In this document: one piece after another, positions 1-8,437 of the stretch
Numbering within the stretch: the stretch's first letter is position 1
How the letters are laid out: each line of letters begins with the position of its first letter
Assembly (NCBI RefSeq): GCF_017355915.2
Contig: NZ_JAFEUV020000004.1
Location: forward strand, 1-64,000
From: Telluribacter roseus
Lineage (GTDB): Bacteria; Bacteroidota; Bacteroidia; Cytophagales; Spirosomataceae
Direction of reading: 5' to 3'
DNA: 64,000 bases
Translations under genes and position numbers: made by a program
Notes under the pieces: model-generated
Databases searched by the model: none
Told to the model about the DNA's origin: nothing
The model's input: only the letters and a program-made list of their open reading frames with translations

Positions 1-114
1 CGCTGCCTTAGAGTAAGGCTAGCATTTTTATGGAGTTTCATAACCAACATAAACTATAAATTTTATACCAAATATTCTATAACCTTAGTAACCAGTACAC
101 CTAACAACTAGTAG

Positions 115-1449
115 CTATATCTTCTCGTCAAGAACTGACTCTTTGGCCGCCAGCATATCCTGCCTGGTACCATTGACATCCATCGCCTCCATACGTCCGA
201 TGATATCTTCTTTGGCGGCCTGGAAAGCCAGTTGATATTTCTTGGTAACGGGCTCGGCCAGGGGCAGTTTTTCTTTCAGGGCATCTACCTGCACACCATT
301 CTTCCAGAAGCGGAAGCATAGATGTGGTCCGCTGGAAAGTCCTGTGCTGCCAACGTAGCCAATGGTTTGTCCCATGGCCACGCGGGTACCACTACGAATA
401 CCCTTAGCAAACTTCGACATGTGCAGGTATTGTGTAGTATAGGTCTTGTTGTGCCTGATCTTTACGTAGTTACCGTTTCTGCTGCTATAGCCTGCTTCTA
501 CAACTACACCATCACCTACGGTGCGGATAGGGGTACCGGTGGGAGCCGCAAAATCAGTACCTAGGTGCGCCTTGAATATCTTCTGTACCGGGTGGAAGCG
601 GCTTTGGGTAAAGCGGGAGCTGATGCGGCTGTACTCTACCGGTTCTTTCAGAAAAGCCTTCTTGAAGCTTTTGCCGTCCTGGTCATAATAGCTGATACCA
701 TTGCCCTGGTCAATGCCGATGGCGTACAGTTGCTGACCCTTATGCTCAATAAACGCACCCTTCAGCTGCCCCTGCTCAATGGTTTTGCCATTGACCTGTT
801 TCTCTTCAAAGATAAGCTTAAAGGTATCTCCCGCCTGGATACGGTTCAGGTCGAGACGCCAGCCGTAAATATCCGCCAGCTTATTCACCAGTTTAGCTGA
901 GCCACCTGCTTTCAGTACCGATTGGTAGAGGGAGCCTCTGATCTCGCCGACCAGTTCGCGCTCTACTACTTCTATCTCGCGCTGGTGTTTGATTACATTA
1001 AGGCTATCACGCAGATCATAGATGACGTAGTGTACATCATCCGGCTCATAAATAAAGTACTGTGCGGTACTGGCCGCATCCTGGGCATGGAGTAGGGTAT
1101 AATTGCGGCGGGGACGGATGCCTCGAACATTGAATACATCTTTGGCTTTCTGTGCCAGCTCATGAACCGTAGCCGGATCTATGTTATAAGCGGCCAGAAT
1201 GGTAGAGATAGTTTCACCCGACTTTACCACACCTTCCACGATCTCAAGCGAGTCGGTAGGTATGCCGTATACTAAGGGAGCGGGCTTGCGGGGAGCCGGA
1301 GCGGCGGGCTTAGGTGCCACCACAACTTCGGGATCTTGGGACTTAAAAATAGGACCGCTAAAATCGAAAAAAATAGACTGAGCGGCGGTAAAAATAAAGA
1401 GGGATACTAAGGCAACTACAAGGGCAAGACCTTTACTACGTCTGATCAT
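115..1449 (-). CDS. M23-family murein endopeptidase, membrane-anchored
   Basis: Probable peptidoglycan-cleaving zinc metallopeptidase acting in the periplasm. The first 25 residues form a basic start and a hydrophobic signal anchor, followed by an Ala/Pro-rich linker near residues 45-60 and an OapA/LysM-like region. The M23 domain is at about residues 285-400: the HxxxD zinc motif appears as HLGTDF near residue 295. The last motif reads GPHLCF near residue 376, so the usual HxH is HxC. I chose the internal ATG at 1449 because it gives a clean signal peptide (MIRRSKGLALVVALV); an upstream in-frame start at 1500 would add 17 unlikely residues. Family identity is solid; the exact bond cleaved is unknown. 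Confidence 0.9.
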   Translation of the reverse strand: MIRRSKGLALVVALVSLFIFTAAQSIFFDFSGPIFKSQDPEVVVAPKPAAPAPRKPAPLVYGIPTDSLEIVEGVVKSGETISTILAAYNIDPATVHELAQKAKDVFNVRGIRPRRNYTLLHAQDAASTAQYFIYEPDDVHYVIYDLRDSLNVIKHQREIEVVERELVGEIRGSLYQSVLKAGGSAKLVNKLADIYGWRLDLNRIQAGDTFKLIFEEKQVNGKTIEQGQLKGAFIEHKGQQLYAIGIDQGNGISYYDQDGKSFKKAFLKEPVEYSRISSRFTQSRFHPVQKIFKAHLGTDFAAPTGTPIRTVGDGVVVEAGYSSRNGNYVKIRHNKTYTTQYLHMSKFAKGIRSGTRVAMGQTIGYVGSTGLSSGPHLCFRFWKNGVQVDALKEKLPLAEPVTKKYQLAFQAAKEDIIGRMEAMDVNGTRQDMLAAKESVLDEKI

Positions 1450-1881
1450 CACAAAAAATCCTGGGGTTACACTTGGGTTTACTAACCGCAAAAGTACCAC
1501 CTAAAGATTTTACAAAAAAATGAAAATTTGCACAATAATCTGATTGTTAACTAGTTGAGTCGTATGTAACTTTGATAAATTAAAGATAAAATTGGAGGAT
1601 AGTAATTTTGACGTATATAATCAAAGGTACTTCCATATTAGAAGGGATAGAAGCGAGGCGGATTTTTTCAATCTGAAATAGGCATTTCAGCAAGCTTTTG
1701 GAGAGAAAGAGAGCAGAATCAAAAGTTTATTAGTGACAGAATAGTAGTAGTTGTTCATAGGAGAACAGAAAAGGAAGCAGCACCATTTTCTACTAAAATC
1801 CTATATTTACAAAAGCAGCCCGGATAAAACATGAGTTGTTCCTGGACCGTATTTTGCCCCGCCTTATTTGTAGCAGCACCT
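1450..1881. other. Divergent intergenic region
   Basis: This 432-bp gap separates divergent genes. It is AT-rich and holds one good Bacteroidota-type promoter reading right (listed separately). A TACTTTTG-like element on the minus strand at 1489-1496 may serve the M23 gene, but its TTG partner is only 16 bp away. I see no further gene. Confidence 0.5.
1544..1574 (+). promoter_or_regulatory. Bacteroidota-type promoter for the alditol oxidase-like gene
   Basis: TTG at 1544-1546, a 20-bp spacer and TAACTTTG at 1567-1574 fit the TTG/TAnnTTTG consensus of the Bacteroidota housekeeping sigma factor. The predicted transcript would start near 1580 and have an unusually long leader of about 300 nt before the ATG at 1882. 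Confidence 0.5.
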
Positions 1882-3225
1882 ATGGAAAGAAGACCCTTTA
1901 TAAAGCTATCGTCGGCGGTTACCGCCGGCAGTACCCTGATGCCGGTAACTGACTGGTTTTCGGCGGATCCCCTGAAGAACTGGGCCGGAAATATAACGTA
2001 TAGTACCTCCAGCGTGTCATATCCTGCCTCGACTGAAGACGTAAAGGCGCTGGTCAGGAAACTTCCGAAGCTGAAAGGGCTGGGTACCCGCCATTGTTTT
2101 AACCGGATTGCCGATAGCCGGGAGCATCTGCTTTCGACCCGGGTGTTGAATAAGGTGGTTGAACTGGACACCCGGGCCGGTACCGTCACGGTAGAGGGAG
2201 GCATCAAGTACGGCGAACTAGCCCCCTACCTGCACGAAAGAGGTTATGCCTTGCCCAACCTGGCTTCGCTGCCCCATATTTCGGTGGCGGGCTCGGTGAT
2301 CACCGGTACCCACGGCTCCGGCGTCGCCAACGGTAATCTGGCTACGTCGGTAGTTGCGCTGGAATTAGTGGATGCCAATGGTCAGGTACACCAAGTGTCG
2401 AAAGAAAAGGATGCTGATAGATTTGATGGCGTCGTGGTAGGACTGGGCGCTCTGGGAATCATGACCAAAGTAACGCTGGCGCTGCAACCCACCTTTCAGA
2501 TGCGGCAGTACGTGTACGAGCAGCTACCCATGTCCCAACTCAAAGAGCATTTTGATAATATTATGTCCGCCGGGTATAGCGTAAGCCTGTTTACCGATTG
2601 GCGAACGGATAAGGTAAACGAGGTGTGGATCAAAAGCCGGGAGGAGGGAGACAATTTTGCCACAAAGCCGGAATTCTACGGAGCCAAAGCAGCTACCCGC
2701 CACCTGCACCCGATTGCCGAACTCTCCGCCGAAAATTGCACCGAACAAATGGGCGTTCCCGGTCCATGGTACGAGCGGTTGCCGCACTTCAAGATGGGCT
2801 TTACGCCCAGCAGTGGGGTAGAGTTACAGTCGGAGTACTTTGTGCCGCGCCAGCAGGCGGTGGAGGCGATTCAGGCGGTGGCTCGTCTGGGCCAACAAGT
2901 CAGCCCGCACCTCCTGATTTCGGAAATACGCACCATTGCGGCCGATACCCTCTGGATGAGTCCCTGCTACCAGCGGCCCAGCGTAGCCATTCATTTTACC
3001 TGGAAACAGGACTGGCCCGCAGTGAGCAAGCTCCTGCCCGTTATTGAAAAGGGGTTGGCCCCTTTCGGAGCCCGGCCCCACTGGGGTAAGCTGTTTACGA
3101 TGGCCCCTGATGTACTGGCGTCGCGTTACGAGCGGTTGCCGGATTTCAAGAAGCTGGTGAGTCAGTACGATCCCAAAGGGAAGTTCCGGAATGAATTCCT
3201 TGATACCACTCTTGCTTTACACTAA
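1882..3225 (+). CDS. FAD-linked alditol/xylitol oxidase-like protein
   Basis: Flavin oxidase of the VAO family that probably oxidises polyols or aldonolactones with oxygen. The start contains a twin-arginine-like sequence (MERRPFIKLSS), which is why I prefer the ATG at 1882 over the one at 1831; export by Tat is possible. The FAD-binding half has GTRHCFN, whose His near residue 71 corresponds to the covalently flavinylated His of AldO, followed by SVAGSVITGTHGSG. The C-terminal ALO domain contains PHWGKLF near residue 400, also as in AldO. The length of 447 aa suits the family. The substrate is not determined by the sequence. Confidence 0.85.
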   Translation: MERRPFIKLSSAVTAGSTLMPVTDWFSADPLKNWAGNITYSTSSVSYPASTEDVKALVRKLPKLKGLGTRHCFNRIADSREHLLSTRVLNKVVELDTRAGTVTVEGGIKYGELAPYLHERGYALPNLASLPHISVAGSVITGTHGSGVANGNLATSVVALELVDANGQVHQVSKEKDADRFDGVVVGLGALGIMTKVTLALQPTFQMRQYVYEQLPMSQLKEHFDNIMSAGYSVSLFTDWRTDKVNEVWIKSREEGDNFATKPEFYGAKAATRHLHPIAELSAENCTEQMGVPGPWYERLPHFKMGFTPSSGVELQSEYFVPRQQAVEAIQAVARLGQQVSPHLLISEIRTIAADTLWMSPCYQRPSVAIHFTWKQDWPAVSKLLPVIEKGLAPFGARPHWGKLFTMAPDVLASRYERLPDFKKLVSQYDPKGKFRNEFLDTTLALH

Positions 3226-3295
3226 GCGCACTACGGCTGAAATGCAGGAGCTAAAACTGGTGGGATGCTGGCGGCTGCATCGGCGACTGTCTACC

Positions 3296-3889
3296 TTACT
3301 CTTTTTTCAATATTCCTCTTTCAACACTTTCATTTAACAACTGCTCTGCATATTCCCAAATACGCGAAGAGCCCCGTTTGATCACCTGTTTTTTGTGATA
3401 GACCTGATCAAAGCCTATCCCAAACTCACTCCAGGTACCCCCGTTATTCGACACATTCTGGAGCAGGGGCTCTAACCGGTCCATGGCTCTGGCAAACTTA
3501 GCCTCATTGGTTTCCTGTTCTTCAAACTCCTCCCAGATCGCTATTAATTCCTGGGCCTGATCATCGGGAAGTAAGCCAAAGATCCGTTCTGCGGCCTCTC
3601 TTTCTTCCTGCGTATTGTCGTGGCTTTTCTGCGTATCATAAATGAATGTATCCCCAGCGTCAATCTCAACTATATCATGAATTAAGAGCATTTTTACAAC
3701 CCTCAGGACGTCAATAGGTGAGTTAGAATGCTCTGATAATATAATGGCCATCATGGCCAGATGCCAGCTATGTTCAGCATCATTTTCGGGTCTGTCGCTG
3801 TTAAGGAGCTTGGTCTTACGTACGATGTATTTGAGTTTATCAATCTCCTTTATAAACTCTATCTGTTTGAGTAATTGGTCGGGCTGCAT
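3296..3889 (-). CDS. HD-domain hydrolase, HDDC2/YfbR-like
   Basis: Cytosolic metal-dependent phosphohydrolase of 197 aa. AEHSWH supplies the first His ligand and HDIVEIDAGD the HD pair, the arrangement of HD_3 / HDDC2 and 5'-deoxynucleotidase YfbR proteins. There is no signal peptide. A TACCTTTG-like element lies at 3903-3910 on the minus strand just upstream of the ATG, without an obvious TTG partner. It is convergent with the alditol oxidase-like gene. Its substrate, probably a nucleotide monophosphate, is inferred from the family only. Confidence 0.8.
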   Translation of the reverse strand: MQPDQLLKQIEFIKEIDKLKYIVRKTKLLNSDRPENDAEHSWHLAMMAIILSEHSNSPIDVLRVVKMLLIHDIVEIDAGDTFIYDTQKSHDNTQEEREAAERIFGLLPDDQAQELIAIWEEFEEQETNEAKFARAMDRLEPLLQNVSNNGGTWSEFGIGFDQVYHKKQVIKRGSSRIWEYAEQLLNESVERGILKKE

Positions 3890-3958
3890 AGTAACTTTTT
3901 GGCAAAGGTACGTATAATGTGCCGGAAGGGTATTGTATTACGCTGATATAGCCTTACA

Positions 3959-4435
3959 CTAGAACTCATGTACTGGTGCGGGATTTGCCTTTTCTATATC
4001 TTTTAAGTAGTCCATCATTTTCAACAAATCTGTATTTATGGAAATTGTATCCGCAAACTCATGTAGTTCGTCTGGAGTCATAGCCACGCCTATCATATAA
4101 CCGCTACTCATTTCCTCTCCAAAATACAGTGCGTTATATTCTTGATAATACATATAGAACGTGCATGTACCACTGGTGTGCGCAATAACATCGAAATGTT
4201 TTCTTTGAAACCAGCTGTCTTTTACCATTGCACTAAGCGCTTTTAAACTTTGTGCTGCGGCTTCGTCACAACTTTTTACTGGTATATATTGAATATGGCT
4301 TGTTTCATATTGATCCCATAAAAAGATCAGTGTTATGAACAGTAAGAAGCCGAGCGCAACTCGCTTCAATATCTTCCAATAGTCCGAGCGGCGGCCCTGT
4401 CCACTCAGCCTGTCAGTAGTTTCAAACCTGTTCAT
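3959..4435 (-). CDS. Hypothetical single-pass membrane protein
   Basis: I do not recognise this 158-aa protein. It has a polar N-terminus, one transmembrane helix at about residues 27-46 (VALGFLLFITLIFLW) and a soluble C-terminal domain containing an isolated pair of Cys residues. The gene is more AT-rich than its neighbours and uses fewer GTAC-containing codons, so it may be a more recent arrival. The HD gene follows 69 bp further on in the same direction. Confidence 0.6.
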   Translation of the reverse strand: MNRFETTDRLSGQGRRSDYWKILKRVALGFLLFITLIFLWDQYETSHIQYIPVKSCDEAAAQSLKALSAMVKDSWFQRKHFDVIAHTSGTCTFYMYYQEYNALYFGEEMSSGYMIGVAMTPDELHEFADTISINTDLLKMMDYLKDIEKANPAPVHEF

Positions 4436-4466
4436 CTAATAAAAATAATATCTTCGGATCAAGTAC

Positions 4467-6050
4467 CTACTCATTCACGACCAGCGTAGTAATAGAGCGC
4501 GGGGGTAGGCTGATGGCCTGATTTAGTTTCCCGGCCGGATACGGCTTGAGGTTTTCGTCTGGGTCGGCCGTGGTAACGTAGCGGGTATAGGTAGTACCTT
4601 TTTTAGTGTTTTTTACATCCAGTTGCAGACTTCGAACCTCGGGCTGGTAATTAATGGCTACCACCACTAGTTTTCCTTTCTCACCCGAGTAGGCTGACAC
4701 CATCACCTGCTGGGCCGCTTCCACGGCGGTTAGGTTATCGCTCCGTTGTGTCAGGACCCGGTGCATACCCGGCCTTACAAACAGGCTGTAATGCCCGAGG
4801 GCCCAGAGGTTTTTGGTTTGGGAATAAGTACCATCGGTATGGTCAGCGTTGGGTTGCAGGGCTATGAGGTAGTACCGGGTGTCAAATTCAGCCCGTCCGG
4901 GTTCGAAAGCATTCCAGAATTGCCAGGCTCCGGCGTTGGCTACCGTCAGGTCCTGGTGGATGATCTTGGCCAGGAACAGGCCGCAGTCCATGGCCGAGCG
5001 TCGGGCTTTGGTACCTTCCCGGAAGCCATCGGCCAGCATGGAGTACTCCGACTGCCAGAACCGGACCCCATACCGGGCCGCCGTGTCGGCTACCTGCTTC
5101 CGAACGGCTACTATGGCGCTGTCGCCGTTATCGGTAAAGTAGCTGTGGCCCACCACCAGTTTGGGTACATGGTTCAGACTACCTAGATTCAGCGGACTGT
5201 TCTTTCCGTAGAAGTGCTGGATTTGCTGCGAAGTACCTGAGGTACCTCCGTACAGAAAATTAAGCTGAGCGGCTTCGGGGGCAATGATCTGAGCAGACAG
5301 TTTTTTCCGCTCCAGCGACTGGTCGAGTGCCTTTACTACCCGCGCTATTTCTTCATTCCGCCAAGGGCTGCCTTCCTGCTTGGCTTCCCCGATTTTTCCG
5401 GTCCAGTCCCACTGGGGCTCATTGACCGGGCTGATGTACTGAAACCGCAGGCCTTCCGCTTCGTAATAACGGAGTACCTCAGTCAGAAAATCCACATAGG
5501 CATCGTACTTGTCGTCTTTCAGGTTGGATCGGTAGTCTTTTTCCGTCTTGAAACCCAGACCGTTCTTGGTGAACTGTACCGGTGGCGTGTTGGAGAAGGC
5601 AATGAGATTTTCCACCCCGTACTGTTTTGCTTTTTTCAGAAACCAGGTATAGCCTACCTGTTTGTTCCAGTCGTAGGTACCATCCTCATTCAGAAAGTCT
5701 TCCACCCGGCGGTTTACGTCCCGGATGCCACTGCCGTCGCCCTGCTCGGCCGTACCCCCGCCAATATTAAAGCGCCAGGCTGATAGCCCAATGCCCCGCG
5801 GATTGCCCTGCGCATCACGTTCCCGGCTGAAAAGCAGTTCAGCAATCCGCTCTCTCTTTTCGGCGGGCCAGTGCTTACCAATGCCTTCGGCGTACCAGCA
5901 GCCCGCGGCGCCAAAGTTGTCGATCAGCTGCGCCCGGTTTTTGGTGTCAATGGTAACAACCAGCGGTTTCTGTTTCGCTTTTTGGACCTGGCTTAATGTG
6001 GGAGAAAGAGCAGAAAAAACTACTAAAAACAGGATCAGGTACTTTTTCAT
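4467..6050 (-). CDS. Secreted glycoside hydrolase family 30 enzyme (endo-1,6-galactanase-like)
   Basis: Retaining glycosidase of 527 aa with a signal peptide ending near ALSPTLSQ. The (beta/alpha)8 barrel begins with IDNFGAAGCWYAEGIGKHW and GIGLSAWRFNIGGG. The acid/base Glu is in SPVNEPQWDW (about residue 209) and the nucleophile Glu in FWQSEYSM (about residue 334). A beta-sandwich follows at the C-terminus. The best guess within GH30 is the group acting on beta-1,6-galactan, but subfamily and substrate cannot be fixed here. There is no SusC/SusD pair nearby, so it is not part of a classic polysaccharide locus. The GlxA-type regulator immediately upstream reads the same way. Confidence 0.85.
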   Translation of the reverse strand: MKKYLILFLVVFSALSPTLSQVQKAKQKPLVVTIDTKNRAQLIDNFGAAGCWYAEGIGKHWPAEKRERIAELLFSRERDAQGNPRGIGLSAWRFNIGGGTAEQGDGSGIRDVNRRVEDFLNEDGTYDWNKQVGYTWFLKKAKQYGVENLIAFSNTPPVQFTKNGLGFKTEKDYRSNLKDDKYDAYVDFLTEVLRYYEAEGLRFQYISPVNEPQWDWTGKIGEAKQEGSPWRNEEIARVVKALDQSLERKKLSAQIIAPEAAQLNFLYGGTSGTSQQIQHFYGKNSPLNLGSLNHVPKLVVGHSYFTDNGDSAIVAVRKQVADTAARYGVRFWQSEYSMLADGFREGTKARRSAMDCGLFLAKIIHQDLTVANAGAWQFWNAFEPGRAEFDTRYYLIALQPNADHTDGTYSQTKNLWALGHYSLFVRPGMHRVLTQRSDNLTAVEAAQQVMVSAYSGEKGKLVVVAINYQPEVRSLQLDVKNTKKGTTYTRYVTTADPDENLKPYPAGKLNQAISLPPRSITTLVVNE

Positions 6051-6122
6051 GAATGCGGTAAATGGGAGTAGGCTGACTTGGGTCTAGTAGTCAGGTTTGA
6101 ATAAGACAGTTATTCAACACGA

Positions 6123-7106
6123 TTACCCGTACACGACCTCTTCCCGATTGTATTTCTGGCGGTACTGTACGGGCGAAAGGCCGGTGATTTTCTTGAAGGT
6201 AGTTCGGAAGGCCTTTGGGTCGGTGTAGCCAACGTTGTACATCACTTCGTTTACATTTTCGCGCGACGACTCCAGACTCATTTTGGCGGCTTCTATTTTG
6301 ACCCGTTGGATGTATTCAACAATGGAGTTGGCCGTAGCTTTTTTGAAGCGGCGTTCCAAGTTGCGGCGGCTCAGGGCCAGCCGGTTGGCCAGTTCTTCTA
6401 CGGTGATCCGCTCCTGGTAGTTTTGCTCGATAAATTCCTGCGCGGCTTTGATCTCGGCATCTTCGTGGTCTTTCTGTCCATTAAAGATCACAAAGGGCGA
6501 CTGGCTGCGGCGCTCGATGTCGATCTGGAAGGCTTTGGACATAAACACGGCCACATCACGGCCCACGTGCTTCTCGATCAGGTACAGGATCAGGTTGAGG
6601 TACGAAAAGGCTCCGCCGCTGGAGTAGATGCCCAGCTCGTCGGTAATGATCCGGTCCTGCACCAGATCCACCTCCGGAAACATCCGGCGGAAATCATGGG
6701 CGGCCATCCAGTGGGTAGCACATTTACGACCATTGACCAATCCGGTAGTGGCAAGCAGAAACGCACCTACGCACAAGCTGGCTACCTCGGCGCCTGCCTG
6801 GTACTGGCTGATGATCCAGGGGATGAAATCCCGATTGGCATCCAGCGTCTTGCCCATATCGCCATCCAGCGCCGGAATGATGATCAGGTCGGTATGGGCT
6901 ACGTCACTGATCAGTAGGTCGGTATTGACGGTGTAGATACCTCCGGCTACTGTGACTCCCCTGGAGAGCCCTACTAGCTGGATGTTAAACATAGCCGGGC
7001 TTCCCTTGCTCTTTAAGAGCTTATTGACTTCGGTAAGTACCTGACGGGGCCCTTCGACGCTGCCCAGAATAGCGCCTTGAGGAACCAGGATGGAGATGTG
7101 TTTCAT
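6123..7106 (-). CDS. GlxA-family transcriptional regulator (DJ-1/PfpI plus AraC HTH)
   Basis: The 327-aa protein has an N-terminal DJ-1/PfpI-like domain with the nucleophile-elbow sequence SLCVGAFLLA, which senses an unknown ligand in this family, and a C-terminal AraC-type double helix-turn-helix (ALSRRNLERRFKKAT and VGYTDPKAFRTTFKK). It is probably an activator. It lies 72 bp upstream of the GH30 gene in the same direction and may control it; the divergent SRPBCC gene is the other candidate target. A promoter sits so close that the mRNA may be nearly leaderless. Confidence 0.88.
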   Translation of the reverse strand: MKHISILVPQGAILGSVEGPRQVLTEVNKLLKSKGSPAMFNIQLVGLSRGVTVAGGIYTVNTDLLISDVAHTDLIIIPALDGDMGKTLDANRDFIPWIISQYQAGAEVASLCVGAFLLATTGLVNGRKCATHWMAAHDFRRMFPEVDLVQDRIITDELGIYSSGGAFSYLNLILYLIEKHVGRDVAVFMSKAFQIDIERRSQSPFVIFNGQKDHEDAEIKAAQEFIEQNYQERITVEELANRLALSRRNLERRFKKATANSIVEYIQRVKIEAAKMSLESSRENVNEVMYNVGYTDPKAFRTTFKKITGLSPVQYRQKYNREEVVYG

Positions 7107-7110
7107 GTCC

Positions 7111-7141
7111 CAAATCTATCCAAAAAAGATGTCGCAATCAA
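7111..7141 (-). promoter_or_regulatory. Promoter of the GlxA-type regulator, possibly leaderless
   Basis: On the minus strand TTG (7139-7141) is followed after 20 bp by TAGATTTG (7118-7111). Only four bases separate this element from the ATG at 7106, so transcription would start at or next to the start codon. Confidence 0.5.
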
Positions 7142-7296
7142 CCCCTCCAATGCCGTACTGACACCCCATCAAAAAGGTTAGTTAGCTATAAGTTTGTACT
7201 ATCCAGACCGGAGTAAAAGGAGGCACGAGCAAGGGGTGATTTGTCTAGGGCTTGGATACTTATACAAAAAGTACTTGAACTAAACCTTTTATAGCA

Positions 7297-7827
7297 ATGG
7301 AAGCAGTAACCGAAACCATGAACAACGTAGAAGTACAGGAATTGGTAATTACCCGGGTGCTGGAAGCACCCCGCGAGCTGGTGTTTAAGGTATGGACGGA
7401 GCAGGAGCATCTGGTACACTGGTGGGGGCCTAAGGGTATGAACCTGGGGGTGTCAAAGCTGGAGTGCTACCCCGGTGGCATGTTTCATTACAGCATAGCG
7501 GCGCCCAATGGGCTGAACATGTGGGGGCGATTTATCTACCTCGACATTCTGGCCCCACAGCAGATCGTGTACATCAGCTCCTTTTCGGATGAGGAAGGCC
7601 AGCTAACCCGCGCTCCGTTCAGCTCCACCTGGCCGCTGGAAGTACATAATGTCCTGACGCTGACTGAGCAGAACGGTACTACCCTTCTGACGCAACGAAG
7701 TGTACCCATCAATGCCACGGACGAAGAGCAAAAGACCTTTCTGGATATGCACCGGTCTCTGGAACAGGGCTTCAATGGTACCTTTGAGCAGCTGGAAGCT
7801 TATCTGACAGAGATAACGCTTGATTAG
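7297..7827 (+). CDS. SRPBCC / AHSA1-domain protein
   Basis: Cytosolic 176-aa START-like lipid/ligand-binding fold of the AHSA1 group. The hallmark start of the domain is VTRVLEAPRELVFKVWTEQE-like at residues 14-33, with HLVHWWGPKGM just after and LTLTEQNGTTLLTQ near the C-terminal helix. Such proteins in Bacteroidota are often linked to VOC/PhnB-type genes, and the next gene is one. A TAAGTTTG element at 7189-7196 could be the -7 box, but no TTG lies at the right distance. No enzymatic role can be assigned. Confidence 0.85.
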   Translation: MEAVTETMNNVEVQELVITRVLEAPRELVFKVWTEQEHLVHWWGPKGMNLGVSKLECYPGGMFHYSIAAPNGLNMWGRFIYLDILAPQQIVYISSFSDEEGQLTRAPFSSTWPLEVHNVLTLTEQNGTTLLTQRSVPINATDEEQKTFLDMHRSLEQGFNGTFEQLEAYLTEITLD

Positions 7828-7906
7828 GTACTCCTGCCTCCGGCCTTTATGCTTTATCCTACCCATCCTTCCCAACTTATTTATTCATACTAAACCAACT
7901 ACCACC

Positions 7907-8338
7907 ATGGCTACCGTTAACACTTATCTCAACTTCACGGGCAATACCGAAGAAGCCTTTAACTTCTACAAGTCCGTATTCGGAGGCGAATTCCTGGCCC
8001 TGCAGCGCTTCAAAGACACACCCGAAGCAGGTAAACTGCCGCCGGAGGACCAGGACAAGATCATGCACGTAGCCCTGCCCATTGGAGCCGGTAATGTACT
8101 CATGGCTACGGACGCGCTGGAGTCGATGGGGCATACGCTGACGGTTGGCAATAATTTCTCCATATCTATCAATACGGATAGTGAAGCAGAAGCCGACCAG
8201 CTGTTTAATGGACTGGCGGAAGGAGGACAGGTGACCGTGCCGCTCGAGAAAGCCTTCTGGAACGCCTACTTTGGGATGGTGACGGATAAGTTTGGTATTC
8301 AGTGGATGGTCAACTACGACTACAACCAGCCTAACTAG
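7907..8338 (+). CDS. VOC-family protein, PhnB-like
   Basis: Small cytosolic protein of 143 aa in the glyoxalase/bleomycin-resistance/dioxygenase superfamily, PhnB/3-demethylubiquinone-methyltransferase-like subgroup (YLNFTGNTEEAFNFYKSVFG at the start, then GNVLMATD and WNAYFGMVTDKFGIQWMVN). I chose the ATG at 7907 because homologues start directly with the first beta-strand; the 29 residues ahead of it overlap the SRPBCC gene and resemble translated spacer. It is probably co-transcribed with that gene. No substrate is known for most of this subgroup. Confidence 0.88.
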   Translation: MATVNTYLNFTGNTEEAFNFYKSVFGGEFLALQRFKDTPEAGKLPPEDQDKIMHVALPIGAGNVLMATDALESMGHTLTVGNNFSISINTDSEAEADQLFNGLAEGGQVTVPLEKAFWNAYFGMVTDKFGIQWMVNYDYNQPN

Positions 8339-8366
8339 ATAATTTCGAGGATTTACTTTCCTTTGC

Positions 8367-8411
8367 AGCCTGCTTATAAGTACTTAATGGTACCTTGTGA
8401 GCAGGCTTTTT
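8367..8411 (+). terminator. Intrinsic terminator after the VOC gene
   Basis: AGCCTGCT (8367-8374) pairs with AGCAGGCT (8400-8407), followed by a run of T. The 25-nt loop contains two small palindromes, AAGTACTT and GGTACC. Confidence 0.7.
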
Positions 8412-8437
8412 GCCAGTAACCCTATTCACTACTTCCT

